Assembly: GCA_963803085.1 (NCBI GenBank)
Contig: CAWDLE010000002.1
Location: forward strand, 22,468-86,467
Source: JACVRW01 sp963803085
Lineage (GTDB): Bacteria > Actinomycetota > Thermoleophilia > Solirubrobacterales > Thermoleophilaceae
DNA: 64,000 nt
Direction of reading: 5' to 3'
Position 1 is the first letter of the stretch, and each line of letters begins with the position of its first letter. Positions 16,588 through 24,783 of the stretch are shown piece after piece. The translations under genes and the position numbers were made by a program. The notes under the pieces were generated by a model that saw nothing but the letters and a program-made list of their open reading frames with translations, was not told where the DNA came from and made no database searches.

Positions 16588-17340
16588 ATGGAGGACTCGA
16601 GCCAGAGGCGGGCCGCCGTCGTGACCGGCGCGGCGAGCGGGATCGGCCGAGCGATCGCGGAGCGCCTCGAGGATGACGGGCTCGACGTGCTGGCTGTTGA
16701 CCTCGATCCCGAGGAGGATGGACCGGGAGCTGGCTACGCCGCCGATCTGACCACGCGCGACGGGAACAGGGGCGCCATCGAGGCGGCCGTCGACCGTTTC
16801 GGCCGGCTCGACGTGATCGTCGCCAACGCCGGCGTGCAGCACGTGGCGCCGATCTCCGAGTTCCCCGAGGAGCGCTGGGAGGCGATGATCTCGCTTCTCC
16901 TCACGAGTCCGTTCCTACTGGCTCACTACGGATGGGAGGCGCTTGCGGCGAGCGGGGACGGGCGCTTTGTCGCGATCGCCTCGGCGCACGCGCTCGCGGC
17001 GTCACCGTTCAAGTCGGCCTATGTGGCGGCCAAGCACGGCGTCCTCGGTCTGGTGAAGACGCTTGCGCTCGAGGGGGCCGAGCGAGGGATTCTCGCCACG
17101 GCCGTGGCCCCCGGCTTTGTGCGCACACCGCTCGTGGAGTCGCAGCTCGCCGACCAGGCGAAGGCACGCGGCATTCCGGAAGAACGCGTGCTCGAGGACG
17201 TGATCCTCGAGCCGCACGCGGTCAAGCGGCTGCTCGAGCCGGAGGAGGTGGCGGCCACCGTGTCGTTCCTCGTCGGTCCGGACGGCCGGGGCTTCACCGG
17301 GGTACCGGTCACGATGGACCTGGGCTGGACGGCGCGTTAG
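16588..17340 (+). CDS. Short-chain dehydrogenase, 3-hydroxybutyrate dehydrogenase-like
   Basis: 250 residues. Classical SDR: cofactor motif VVTGAASGIGRAIA, NAG motif IVANAGVQ, catalytic Ser in AIASAHA and Y-x3-K in AYVAAKHG. The segments GVQHVAPISEFPEERW and GFVRTPLVESQLADQAKARG resemble BdhA-type D-3-hydroxybutyrate dehydrogenases, which interconvert 3-hydroxybutyrate and acetoacetate with NAD. The start could be GTG 16585 or ATG 16588. Its TAG overlaps the convergent TetR stop by 3 bp. Confidence 0.82.
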   Translation: MEDSSQRRAAVVTGAASGIGRAIAERLEDDGLDVLAVDLDPEEDGPGAGYAADLTTRDGNRGAIEAAVDRFGRLDVIVANAGVQHVAPISEFPEERWEAMISLLLTSPFLLAHYGWEALAASGDGRFVAIASAHALAASPFKSAYVAAKHGVLGLVKTLALEGAERGILATAVAPGFVRTPLVESQLADQAKARGIPEERVLEDVILEPHAVKRLLEPEEVAATVSFLVGPDGRGFTGVPVTMDLGWTAR

Positions 17341-17888
17341 GCCTCGAGCCGTGTGAGGGCCAGCTTCAGGACGTCGGCGCGGCTGCGGGAGCCGTGGTCG
17401 GCGGCGATGAAGTGGCTGCCGATCCAGAGCGAGTAGAAGACCATGCAGCGCGCCTCGACCTCGTGCTCGTCCGGGCAGAACTCACCGAACAGCGAGCGCA
17501 TGTACTCCATGCGCCGGTTGTCGACGCGCTTGAGACGCTTCGCCACCGCCGTGTCGCGACGGGCCCAGTCGCGAACCGCGAGCTCGATCTGCATCAGGTC
17601 GGGGTTCGACCCGGCGAGTGCTGAAAGGCGACGCAGCCTGGCCCGCGCGTCGCCGCCCTCGCTCTCGACGCGGACGATCACCTCGTCCACAACCAGCCGC
17701 TCCCACGCGGCGAGCATCTCCTCGAGGAGCGCGGGCCTGTCCTCGAAGTGCCAGTAGAAGCCGCCCTTCGTCACGCCGAGCGCCTGCGCGAGCTTCTCGA
17801 TTCGGACGGCGTCCGGCCCGCCGACGCCCAGGGCCCGTAGGCCCTCCTGGATCCAGGTGGTGCGAGGGGTTCGCGTGGGGGCGGCCAT
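17337..17888 (-). CDS. TetR family regulator
   Basis: 183 residues from the ATG at 17888. TetR HTH: RIEKLAQALGVTKGGFYWHF; the C-terminal ligand domain contains MQIELAVRDWARRD, also seen in TetR proteins that regulate lipid or solvent response. Divergent from the DUF2867 gene with just 21 bp between starts; a palindrome there (17894-17907) would overlap both promoters. Confidence 0.87.
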   Translation of the reverse strand: MAAPTRTPRTTWIQEGLRALGVGGPDAVRIEKLAQALGVTKGGFYWHFEDRPALLEEMLAAWERLVVDEVIVRVESEGGDARARLRRLSALAGSNPDLMQIELAVRDWARRDTAVAKRLKRVDNRRMEYMRSLFGEFCPDEHEVEARCMVFYSLWIGSHFIAADHGSRSRADVLKLALTRLEA

Positions 17889-17893
17889 GTTCG

Positions 17894-17907
17894 ATACGCT
17901 ACCGTAT
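17894..17907. promoter_or_regulatory. Short palindrome, candidate TetR operator
   Basis: ATACG-CTAC-CGTAT, a perfect 5-bp inverted repeat in the 21-bp gap between the divergent TetR and DUF2867 genes. Position fits autoregulation; arms are short, so moderate support. Confidence 0.45.
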
Positions 17908-17909
17908 GG

Positions 17910-18527
17910 ATGAGGCGCCCACTCCCTGACACCGCCCACACCTCCCGGCCCTGGCGCATCCACGAGATCGCCTCCGACTTCCGGCTCGAGGACGTGTGGG
18001 CACTCCCTACGCCAGGCGGCCCGAACGACTTTCCCAGGCTCGTTCAGCAGTTCTCCTCGGCCGATCCGTCGCGGAGCCTGCCCGCCCCGGCCCGCATGCT
18101 CTGGGCGCTGCGCTGGAAGCTCGGGGAGCTGTTCGGCTGGGACGACGAGAACGACGGCCTCGGCTCCAGAGTGGCGACGCTGCGCAGCCGCCTGCCCGCG
18201 GACCTGCGCGACGCCCCGACCGGGCCGGACTCCGACTCCCTCCCCTTCAGCTCGCTCTACCTGCTCGAGGACGAGTGGGCCGCGGAGATCGCGAACCGGA
18301 CGATGCACGGCGTGATGCATGTCGGCTGGGTCCCGGACGGGCACGGCGGCTACCGCGGCCAGATGGCCGTACTGGTGAAACCGAATGGCCGCTTCGGGAC
18401 GGCCTACATGGCCGCGATCAGACCATTCCGGCACCTGATCGTGTATCCGCCGCTGATGCGGCTCATCGAACGAAGGTGGAGTGCAACGTGCAGGAGTTCC
18501 GTAGCGCAATCGAGGCCCGCGACCTAG
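17910..18527 (+). CDS. DUF2867 family protein
   Basis: 205 residues. Recognisable features are the early VWALPTPGGPNDFPRLV, LRWKLGELFGWD in the middle, SLYLLEDEWAAEIANRTMHG, and the C-terminal RPFRHLIVYPPLMRLIERRW, as in DUF2867 proteins of actinobacteria, which may be SRPBCC/START-like. Function unknown; often next to TetR as here. The final 40 bp overlap the following gene. Confidence 0.72.
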   Translation: MRRPLPDTAHTSRPWRIHEIASDFRLEDVWALPTPGGPNDFPRLVQQFSSADPSRSLPAPARMLWALRWKLGELFGWDDENDGLGSRVATLRSRLPADLRDAPTGPDSDSLPFSSLYLLEDEWAAEIANRTMHGVMHVGWVPDGHGGYRGQMAVLVKPNGRFGTAYMAAIRPFRHLIVYPPLMRLIERRWSATCRSSVAQSRPAT

Positions 18528-18856
18528 ACGGCCTGGTCACCCTCTTCTCCGACGACATCGTCTTCCGCAGTCCCGTGGTCCACGCGCCCTACCGAGGGCC
18601 CGACCAGGCGAAGGTCCTGCTCGCGGCGGTCAGTCAGGTATTCGAGGACTTCAGGTACACGCGCGAGATCGGGGCTCCCGGAGCGGCCGACAGCGCGCTC
18701 GTCTTCCGCGCTCGCGTCGGTGACCGCGAGGTCGAGGGATGCGACTTCATCCACCTCAATGACCAGGGAATGATCGACGAGCTCTACGTCATGGTCAGGC
18801 CGGCCACCGGCCTGATGGCGCTCGCCGAGGCGATGAAACGTCAGCTGGAGCTGTGA
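18488..18856 (+). CDS. SnoaL/NTF2-like small protein
   Basis: 122 residues from GTG 18488, with AAGGTGGAG upstream. The NTF2-like cone is suggested by FRSAIEARDLDGLVTLFSDD at the start, then VHAPYRGPDQAKVLL, and strands ending CDFIHLNDQGMIDELYVMV. Such proteins are isomerases, hydrolases or orphan ligand binders. Co-transcribed with DUF2867 (40-bp overlap), so presumably under the same TetR. Confidence 0.75.
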   Translation: MQEFRSAIEARDLDGLVTLFSDDIVFRSPVVHAPYRGPDQAKVLLAAVSQVFEDFRYTREIGAPGAADSALVFRARVGDREVEGCDFIHLNDQGMIDELYVMVRPATGLMALAEAMKRQLEL

Positions 18857-18878
18857 CCGTCGGGCTGACTCCGGCGGG

Positions 18879-18956
18879 CTAGGCGTCGGGCGGCTCGGCG
18901 AACGCGATCGCGTTCCCGTCGGGGTCCGAGCCGGCGTATGCCGAGGCGGCGTAGCG
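18879..18956 (-). pseudogene. C-terminal remnant of a VOC/glyoxalase gene
   Basis: About 25 codons ending in TAG read AYAGSDPDGNAIAFAEPPDA, the typical last strand of a VOC protein (DPDGN-x-I-x-F-x-E). No start or N-terminal half is present: upstream sequence runs directly into another gene remnant. Confidence 0.6.
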
Positions 18957-19200
18957 TCAGGCCCCGGCCGGGACGGGCGGCTTCTCGGGCGCGGGCGGTG
19001 GCTTGTCGCGTTCCTCGAAGTAGTCGCCGCCCTCGATACTTATCGGTGGCAGCACGCGGTCGAGCCACCGTGGGAGCCACCACGCCGACCTCCCGAACAA
19101 CGCCATCGCCGCCGGTACCGCGAGGCAGCGTACGATCGTCGCGTCGATCGCTATCGCAACGGCGAGGCCGACGCCGAACTCCTTCACGATCGCGAAGTCA
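18957..19200 (-). pseudogene. C-terminal remnant of an MMPL/RND-type transporter
   Basis: Reads VKEFGVGLAVAIAIDATIV, then PAAMALFGRSAWWLPRWLDR and a cytoplasmic Pro-rich tail, which is the last membrane helix and tail of MMPL family lipid/drug exporters, normally over 700 residues. Only about 80 residues remain; upstream sequence does not continue the family. A deletion remnant. Confidence 0.65.
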
Positions 19201-19284
19201 GCCTCACGCTACTCCTGGTCGCGCCAGTCGGCGGCGAGAGCGCTCAGGCCCGATCGTGAAAAGCCGCTGGTTGCGATCAAGAAA

Positions 19285-19299
19285 CCCGCAAATTGCGGG
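19285..19299. promoter_or_regulatory. 15-bp palindrome upstream of HD-domain gene
   Basis: CCCGCAA-A-TTGCGGG, perfect 7-bp arms around one base, 45 bp ahead of the preferred GTG start. Candidate operator; no regulator gene adjacent. Confidence 0.4.
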
Positions 19300-19343
19300 G
19301 ATCGAGTGTTCAGGACTCGGACTGGTCCGGGACACTTCCTCTC

Positions 19344-19991
19344 GTGACAATCGCCCAGCTGAGCGAGGTCAATCCGTCATTCACCCAGGGGCTCCCGGTG
19401 ACGAGGGCCGCGCAGGAGTTCGCCCTCGAACGGCATGCCGGCCAGCTCCGCGGCGACCAATACACGCCGTTCGTGCAACACCCGCTCGAGGTCGCGTCAC
19501 TTCTGAGTCTCGCCGGCTACGAGGATGCCGTGGTGGCAAGCGGCGTCCTCCACGACGTTCTCGAGAACACCTACACGGACGTCGGCGAGCTCGAAGGTCT
19601 GTTCGGGAAAAACGTGGCCGCGCTAGTGGAGGCGGTGAGCGAGGACGTTTCCATCACTCACGATCAGGCCCGCAAGTCGGCGCTCCGAGCACAGGTTGCG
19701 CGGAGCTCTGCGCAGGCTGCAGCCATCTTCGCAGCCGACAAGGTCTCGAAGGTCCGTGAACTGCGAGCACGACTCAGCTACGGCCTCTCGGCGGAAGAGG
19801 CGGACCACAAGGTCGACCACTATGAAGCCAGCCTCGTGATGCTCGAGCAGCGACTCGGCGAGCGGGACGCGCTCGTCCGACAACTCCGATTCGAGCTGGA
19901 GATGCTGCGGATGCTCCAGACGGCCCGGCCGCGCGTCGCTTCGCGATTTTCGCGGCGTGTCCCACGCGGAGTGCGGGCCCTACCCGACTGA
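19344..19991 (+). CDS. HD-domain phosphohydrolase, SpoT/MESH1-like
   Basis: 215 residues from GTG 19344; the in-frame TTG at 19293 lies inside a palindrome and is less likely. The N-terminal half carries a Rel/SpoT-hydrolase-like HD domain: LERHAGQLRGDQYTPFVQHP, ALAGYEDA-type helix (seen as SLAGYEDAVVASGVLHDVLE), with the HD pair in VLHDVLENT. No synthetase or TGS domain, so it is shorter than RelA/SpoT. Possible (p)ppGpp or other nucleotide hydrolase. The C-terminus is basic (FSRRVPRGVR). Converges on the LLM gene with a 12-bp overlap. Confidence 0.75.
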   Translation: MTIAQLSEVNPSFTQGLPVTRAAQEFALERHAGQLRGDQYTPFVQHPLEVASLLSLAGYEDAVVASGVLHDVLENTYTDVGELEGLFGKNVAALVEAVSEDVSITHDQARKSALRAQVARSSAQAAAIFAADKVSKVRELRARLSYGLSAEEADHKVDHYEASLVMLEQRLGERDALVRQLRFELEMLRMLQTARPRVASRFSRRVPRGVRALPD

Positions 19992-20915
19992 CAACGAGCT
20001 GGGGTTGGCGCGCGCAGACGCCACCTGCTCGCGCACCTGAGGGGCGACGTCTTCGATGAACGTTCGCAGTGTGTCGGGATCGGGCGGCGCGATGAGGAGG
20101 AACGTGGCGAACCCCATGTCGAGCGCGAAGTGCGTGAGCACCGCCGCCCAGTGGTCGGGCGGGCCGACGATCGCCTGGTCGGTGTCGCTGGCCGGCGTGG
20201 GGGCTGTCGCGGTGAATGCGCCGGACATGTTGTAGATACGCCGGATCTCGCTGGGATCACGGCCGGCTTCGCGCGCGGCGCGATCGATGATCGCCTGTGC
20301 CTCGACGGTCGCCGCCGGAGGCATGTAGTTCATCAGCGGGGCGGCCCAGCCGTCGGCCACGCGCCCGGTGAGCGCGAGCGCACGCGGCTTCGCTGCCCCC
20401 AGCCAGATGCCGATCTCATGCGCCGGCTTGGGGCCGACTCGCGCGCGTTCGAGCCGGTAGTGGCGGCCATCGAAGTCGACCGTGCGTTCGTCGGTCCAGC
20501 TCGCACGCAGGATCGCGACGGCTTCCTCCAGCGCCTCGAGGCTTTCGCCAGGGGTACGCGCGGGGGCGCCCATCGCACGCGCCGCGTCAAGGAAGCCGCC
20601 ACCGCCGAGGCCGACCTCGAAGCGCCCGCCGCTGAGCACGTCGAGCGTCGCCGCCGCCTTGGCGAACACCGCCGGCGGGCGCAATGGCAGGTTGGCGACG
20701 TCGTGGAAGACGCGGATCCGCTCGGTTTGAGCGAGGATCACCCCGGCCAGCACGAGCGCGTCGAGGTGCGCCGGCTGGTACGGATGGTCCTGGATGGCGA
20801 GCAGGTCATAGCCGAGCCCGTCGGCCAGGCGTGCCGTCTCGAGCACGCCTTCGTGGTCGTCGGCGTCGGGAACGAGGAAGTAGCCGAACTCGAGGTCGTG
20901 GCCGTAGTCGGGCAT
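19980..20915 (-). CDS. LLM-class (luciferase-like, probably F420-dependent) oxidoreductase
   Basis: 311 residues, usual size. Motifs: LADGLGYDLLAIQDHPYQP near the N-terminus, LPLRPPAVFAKAAATLDVLS, GGRFEVGLGGGGF, EALEEAVAILRASW, and a C-terminal LRTFIEDVAPQVRE. This is the bacterial luciferase-like TIM barrel; actinobacterial members often use coenzyme F420. Substrate unknown. Divergent from the small ABM-like gene, 75 bp apart. Confidence 0.88.
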   Translation of the reverse strand: MPDYGHDLEFGYFLVPDADDHEGVLETARLADGLGYDLLAIQDHPYQPAHLDALVLAGVILAQTERIRVFHDVANLPLRPPAVFAKAAATLDVLSGGRFEVGLGGGGFLDAARAMGAPARTPGESLEALEEAVAILRASWTDERTVDFDGRHYRLERARVGPKPAHEIGIWLGAAKPRALALTGRVADGWAAPLMNYMPPAATVEAQAIIDRAAREAGRDPSEIRRIYNMSGAFTATAPTPASDTDQAIVGPPDHWAAVLTHFALDMGFATFLLIAPPDPDTLRTFIEDVAPQVREQVASARANPSSLSVG

Positions 20916-20990
20916 CTCGCCTTATTCTCGTCTCCCTCCCACCAGGAGTCTTCCACTCCCCTATGCACAACGAACCAAGGAGGTCGCACG

Positions 20991-21290
20991 ATGATCGTCA
21001 TGTTCTCTGCACGCCGCCTGAAGCCGGGCGCGTGGGACCAGTTCCGGCGTGCGTGGGATCCGGGTGGCTCGAAGCCGCCGGGCTTCCAGCGCGCGTACCA
21101 CGCCCGCAACATCCGCGACGAGGACGAGGTCATCTCGTTCGGCCTGTTCGACATGAGCGAGGACGACTATCGCCGCTGGCGCGCCGAGGCCGACGCCGAG
21201 GAGATGCAGCGGGTCGACCACCTGTCGGCGTTCGTCGAGAGCTCGCCGGTCGAGGGCGTCTACGAGGTGATCGACGTCGTTGACGAGTAA
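20991..21290 (+). CDS. Small ABM-like (dimeric alpha-beta barrel) protein
   Basis: 99 residues, preceded by AAGGAGG 8 nt before the ATG. It starts MIVMFSARRLKPGAWDQFRR and has AYHARNIRDEDEVISFGLF, as expected for a ferredoxin-like single-domain antibiotic-biosynthesis-monooxygenase-type fold. Possible oxygenase, isomerase or stress protein. Divergent from the LLM oxidoreductase, which often pairs with such proteins. Confidence 0.6.
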   Translation: MIVMFSARRLKPGAWDQFRRAWDPGGSKPPGFQRAYHARNIRDEDEVISFGLFDMSEDDYRRWRAEADAEEMQRVDHLSAFVESSPVEGVYEVIDVVDE

Positions 21291-21350
21291 GTCAGGGTTT
21301 CGATCTGCGCGCAGCGGGGTCCAGAGATCAGCCGGGTATCGTCGCCCGTA

Positions 21351-23219
21351 ATGTCGTCGGCTACCGACTCGCGTCCGGCCGTCCGTGTCGAGGGCGTGAC
21401 GAAGAGCTTCGGCCCGACCGCCGCGCTTGTAGGGGTCGACCTGATCGTTCCGGAGAGCACCGTGTTCGGGCTACTCGGGCCGAACGGAGCGGGCAAGACC
21501 ACCCTCGTGCGCGTGCTGGCGACGTTGCTGACCCCCGACGCCGGACGGGCTGAGCTCTTCGGTCTCGACGTGGTCGAACACGCGCCACCCGTCCGCGAAC
21601 TGCTCGGGCTGACAGGGCAGTTCGCGGCGGTCGACGAGATCCTCTCGGGCCGCGAGAACCTGGTGATGTTCGGCCGCTTGTTCGACCTCTCGCCGGCCGA
21701 GGCGCGGCAGCGTGCGGACGAGCTGCTCGTGCGCTTCGACCTCGCCGACGCCGGCGACCGCCCCGCGCGCACGTACTCCGGCGGGATGCGCCGCCGGCTC
21801 GACCTCGCATCGAGCCTCCTGACGCGGCCGCGGATCCTCTTCCTCGACGAGCCCACCACCGGGCTCGACCCGCGCAGCCGTAACCAGATCTGGACGATCA
21901 TGCGCGAGCTCGTCCGCGATGGAACGACGCTGCTGCTGACCACCCAGTACCTGGAGGAAGCGGACGAGCTCGCGGATCGGATCGCGGTGATCGACCACGG
22001 CCGGGTGATTGCCGAGGGCACCGGGAACGAGCTGAAGGAGAGGATCGGCGGCCAGCTCCTCGAGGTCGAGCTTGCGAGCGCCGCGAGCCGCGGCGAGGCC
22101 CTGGCCGTACTTCGCGGCGTGGGTTGCGGCGAGCCGGAGCCGGAGGAGCGGGCCGACAGACTCACGCTGCCGGCGCCGCGAAACGGTCTCGAGCTGGTCG
22201 AGGACGCCGCTGCAGCGCTGCGCCACGCCGACATCGGCGTGAGCAACCTTGCCCTCCGGGGTCCTACGCTCGACGACGTCTTCCTACAGCTCACGGGCGC
22301 GCCCGCAAGCGAGAACGGCGACCAGGCGCAGGCGTCCACCACCGCGGCTCCCGCGAAGACCGAACCCGTCCCGCCGACGCCGAGCCCGGAGCATGAGCGC
22401 CAGCGCCCGGCGCGCCGGCTGCTTCGACTCCACCTCCCCAAGCCGGCAGAGCTGCGCAAGGCGCTGACCGACACCCGCGTTGTCACGGGCCGCAACCTGC
22501 GCCACTTCACACGTCAGCCGCAGCTGCTGATCTTTTCGACGATCCAGCCGATCATGTTCGTGCTGTTGTTCTCGTACGTCTTCGGCGGCGCGGTGGAGGG
22601 CTCGCTCCCGCCCGGGGTTGAGTACATCAACTTCCTGCTGCCCGGCATCTTCGTGCAGTCGGTGGCGTTCCGCGCGACGCAGACCGCCGTCGGGCTGTCC
22701 GAGGACCTCGAGCGCGGCGTGATCGACCGCTTCCGCTCGATGCCGATGGCGCGCTCGGCGGTACTGATCGGCCGCACCGTGGCCGACCTCGTGCGCAACG
22801 TCCTGATCATCGGGCTGATGATCGCGGTCGGCTACGTGATCGGCTTCCGCTTCCAGGCCGGGTTCCTGAACGCGCTTGCATGCGTGGCCGTGGTCAGCGC
22901 GTTCGGTTTGGCCCTCAGCTGGATCTTCGCCTTCGTCGCGCTGACGGTGCGCGGCGCGGAAGCGGCGCAGTCGGCGGGCTTCGTGGTGATCTTCCCGCTG
23001 GTCTTCGCGAGCTCCGTTTTCGTGCCGGTCTCGAGCATGCCCGACTGGCTACAGGCGTTCGCGGAGGTGAGCCCCGTCACGCTGACCGCGAATACCGCGC
23101 GCAGCTACGCGCTCGTCGGCGGCGTGCCCGGATCGCTCGGCGGGGCGGCCGCCTGGATCATCGGGCTGCTCGTGATCTTCGTTCCGCTATGCGTGTGGCG
23201 CTACCGGAGGATGGACTGA
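21351..23219 (+). CDS. Fused ABC-2 exporter, DrrA-type ATPase plus DrrB-type permease
   Basis: 622 residues. ATPase half (1-310): Walker A GPNGAGKTTL, signature TYSGGMRRRLDLA, Walker B ILFLDEPTTGLDPRSR, and the DrrA-specific C-terminal region ending GPTLDDVFLQLTG. After a Pro/Ala linker the permease half (about 370-622) has six predicted helices and the ABC-2 feature GVIDRFRSMPMARSAVL. Normally DrrA and DrrB are separate chains; here they are one polypeptide, so the functional transporter is probably a homodimer. Likely exports a lipophilic drug or lipid. Confidence 0.92.
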   Translation: MSSATDSRPAVRVEGVTKSFGPTAALVGVDLIVPESTVFGLLGPNGAGKTTLVRVLATLLTPDAGRAELFGLDVVEHAPPVRELLGLTGQFAAVDEILSGRENLVMFGRLFDLSPAEARQRADELLVRFDLADAGDRPARTYSGGMRRRLDLASSLLTRPRILFLDEPTTGLDPRSRNQIWTIMRELVRDGTTLLLTTQYLEEADELADRIAVIDHGRVIAEGTGNELKERIGGQLLEVELASAASRGEALAVLRGVGCGEPEPEERADRLTLPAPRNGLELVEDAAAALRHADIGVSNLALRGPTLDDVFLQLTGAPASENGDQAQASTTAAPAKTEPVPPTPSPEHERQRPARRLLRLHLPKPAELRKALTDTRVVTGRNLRHFTRQPQLLIFSTIQPIMFVLLFSYVFGGAVEGSLPPGVEYINFLLPGIFVQSVAFRATQTAVGLSEDLERGVIDRFRSMPMARSAVLIGRTVADLVRNVLIIGLMIAVGYVIGFRFQAGFLNALACVAVVSAFGLALSWIFAFVALTVRGAEAAQSAGFVVIFPLVFASSVFVPVSSMPDWLQAFAEVSPVTLTANTARSYALVGGVPGSLGGAAAWIIGLLVIFVPLCVWRYRRMD

Positions 23220-23242
23220 CACGTGACCAAAGGAGAATCGAG

Positions 23243-23776
23243 ATGGGAACGCTGATCGCGACCACGCAGGCCACCATCGACGGCGTCATAGACCCGGTCG
23301 GCGAGTGGGTGCAGCCGGACGGAGACCACGGCGAATACTCGTTCGAGCGTCAGGCAAGATCCAGCGGGCTGGTGCTGGGCCGCAAGACCTACGAGGGGCT
23401 GGCGGGATATTGGCCGAGCCAGACGGGCAAGTGGGCGGACATGGTCAACCAGATGCCGAAGTACGTCGGGTCCAACACCCTGTCCGGAGATCTCGAGTGG
23501 AACGCGACCCTGCTCCAGGGGGACCTCGAGGACTCGATCCCGAAGCTGAAGGACGAGGTTGACGGCGATCTGTTCATGCACGGGAGCGGCGAGTTCGCGT
23601 ACGCCCTCGCCGAGAAGGGCCTGATCGACGAGTACGAGGTCTACCTGAACCCGCTCGTCTGGGGCGAGGGAAACGTCCACGTGCTCGGCGACAGGGGAAC
23701 CGTCCGGATGAAGCTCGACGACGTGAAGCGGTTCGACTCCGGAGTGGTCCTCCTCACCTACCTCCCGGCGTCCTGA
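23243..23776 (+). CDS. RibD C-terminal/dihydrofolate-reductase-like protein
   Basis: 177 residues from the ATG at 23243, preceded by AAGGAG. Pattern of the YyaP/YwjB group: TTQATIDGVIDPVGEWVQP, SSGLVLGRKTYEGLAGYWP, DLFMHGSGEFAYALAEKGLI and EYEVYLNPLVWGEG. Probably NADPH-dependent reductase of unknown substrate. Follows the ABC exporter by 23 bp and may be co-transcribed. The last codons and stop lie in a 23-bp string repeated at 29936. Confidence 0.85.
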   Translation: MGTLIATTQATIDGVIDPVGEWVQPDGDHGEYSFERQARSSGLVLGRKTYEGLAGYWPSQTGKWADMVNQMPKYVGSNTLSGDLEWNATLLQGDLEDSIPKLKDEVDGDLFMHGSGEFAYALAEKGLIDEYEVYLNPLVWGEGNVHVLGDRGTVRMKLDDVKRFDSGVVLLTYLPAS

Positions 23777-23781
23777 CCGCG
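23759..23781. repeat. 23-bp exact repeat, copy 1
   Basis: The string from TACCTCCCGG to GACCGCG, covering the last codons (YLPAS) and stop of the DHFR-like gene, recurs exactly at 29936-29958 in non-coding DNA after fdhD. Confidence 0.6.
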
Positions 23782-23789
23782 GCTGCGCG

Positions 23790-24689
23790 CTACTCGGCGG
23801 CGGGCCGGTCGAACTCGAGAGGGGCGAACAGGGCCAGCAGCTCCGCGATCACGGGCGTGCGCTCGACGCCCGTGGCGGTCACCAGCCCGATCGTGTGCTC
23901 GATCTCCGGCTCGACGAGCGGGATCGCGCGCAGGTCGTCCGGCAGCGGGTTGGTCTCGAGCCAGGTCTGCGCGGTGATCCCGGGTAGGCCGGCGCGGGCG
24001 TGCGCCACAAGGGTGGACACCGAGTTCGTCTCCACGGCCGGCTCGGGCGTGGCGCCCGCGGTCGCGAACGCCCCGTCGACGATGCGGCGGTGCTGCATGT
24101 CCGGCGTGAGCAGGCAGAGCGGCAGCTCCGCCGCGACGCTCCAGGGGACGGTCGACTTGGACCCGAGCTCGCCTCCGGCCGCCGTGACCAGCAGGTAGTG
24201 CTCGTGCCAGAGCCCGATCGTGTCCACGTGCTCGAGAGGTTCGTTGTCGAGGTAGGTGAGGCCGGCGTCGATCTCCCCGTGCTCGAGCCCGTGCGCGATC
24301 TGGCGTGAGCTCATCGACGTAAGCCGCACGCGCATGCGCGGATGGCGCCCGCGGAAGCGCGCGGTGACCCGCGGGGAGATCGGGAGCGACGTGGGGATGG
24401 CCCCGATCCGCAGGATGCCCTCGAGCCCGCCCCGGGCGCGGGTGGCCTCCTGCCGGAGGCTGTCGAGGTCCGCGAGCGCGCGCTGCGCCCAGACGATCAT
24501 GCGCTCGCCCTCCGGCGTCAGGCCCTCGAACTGGCGCCCGCGCCGCACCAGCGGGACGCCGAGCTCGCGCTCGAGGCTCCTGATGCCCGCCGAGAGGGTC
24601 GGCTGCGCGACGTGGCAGGCCGCCGAGGCGCGGCCGAAATGGCGCTCGCGGTCGAGGGCCGCCAGGTACTCGAGCTGACGTATGAACAC
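23790..24689 (-). CDS. LysR-family regulator of the formate dehydrogenase operon
   Basis: 299 residues from GTG 24689. N-terminal HTH: FIRQLEYLAALDRERHFGRA then ACHVAQPTLSAGIRSLEREL; the effector-binding domain follows from about residue 90. It is divergent from the formate dehydrogenase operon and a perfect 7+7+7 inverted repeat lies 17 bp upstream of its start, the classic LysR autoregulatory layout. Likely activates the operon in response to formate or a related metabolite. Confidence 0.88.
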   Translation of the reverse strand: MFIRQLEYLAALDRERHFGRASAACHVAQPTLSAGIRSLERELGVPLVRRGRQFEGLTPEGERMIVWAQRALADLDSLRQEATRARGGLEGILRIGAIPTSLPISPRVTARFRGRHPRMRVRLTSMSSRQIAHGLEHGEIDAGLTYLDNEPLEHVDTIGLWHEHYLLVTAAGGELGSKSTVPWSVAAELPLCLLTPDMQHRRIVDGAFATAGATPEPAVETNSVSTLVAHARAGLPGITAQTWLETNPLPDDLRAIPLVEPEIEHTIGLVTATGVERTPVIAELLALFAPLEFDRPAAE

Positions 24690-24706
24690 GGCATCATGAT
24701 CGTACT

Positions 24707-24727
24707 TTGATAGATGCGCTCTATCAA
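24707..24727. promoter_or_regulatory. LysR-type operator
   Basis: TTGATAG and CTATCAA form a perfect inverted repeat around 7 nt (ATGCGCT), containing a T-N11-A core. It is in the 94-bp gap between the divergent LysR and formate dehydrogenase genes. AT-rich compared with its surroundings. Confidence 0.75.
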
Positions 24728-24783
24728 TAGCTCGGCCAGACCAGTTGGACAAGCAACCGGCCAGAGAGGACGATTGAGTCGTT

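Noticed and set aside
19293..19343. TTG start for the HD-domain gene
   Set aside because: It falls within a perfect palindrome and adds non-conserved residues; GTG 19344 preferred, though neither has a strong ribosome site.
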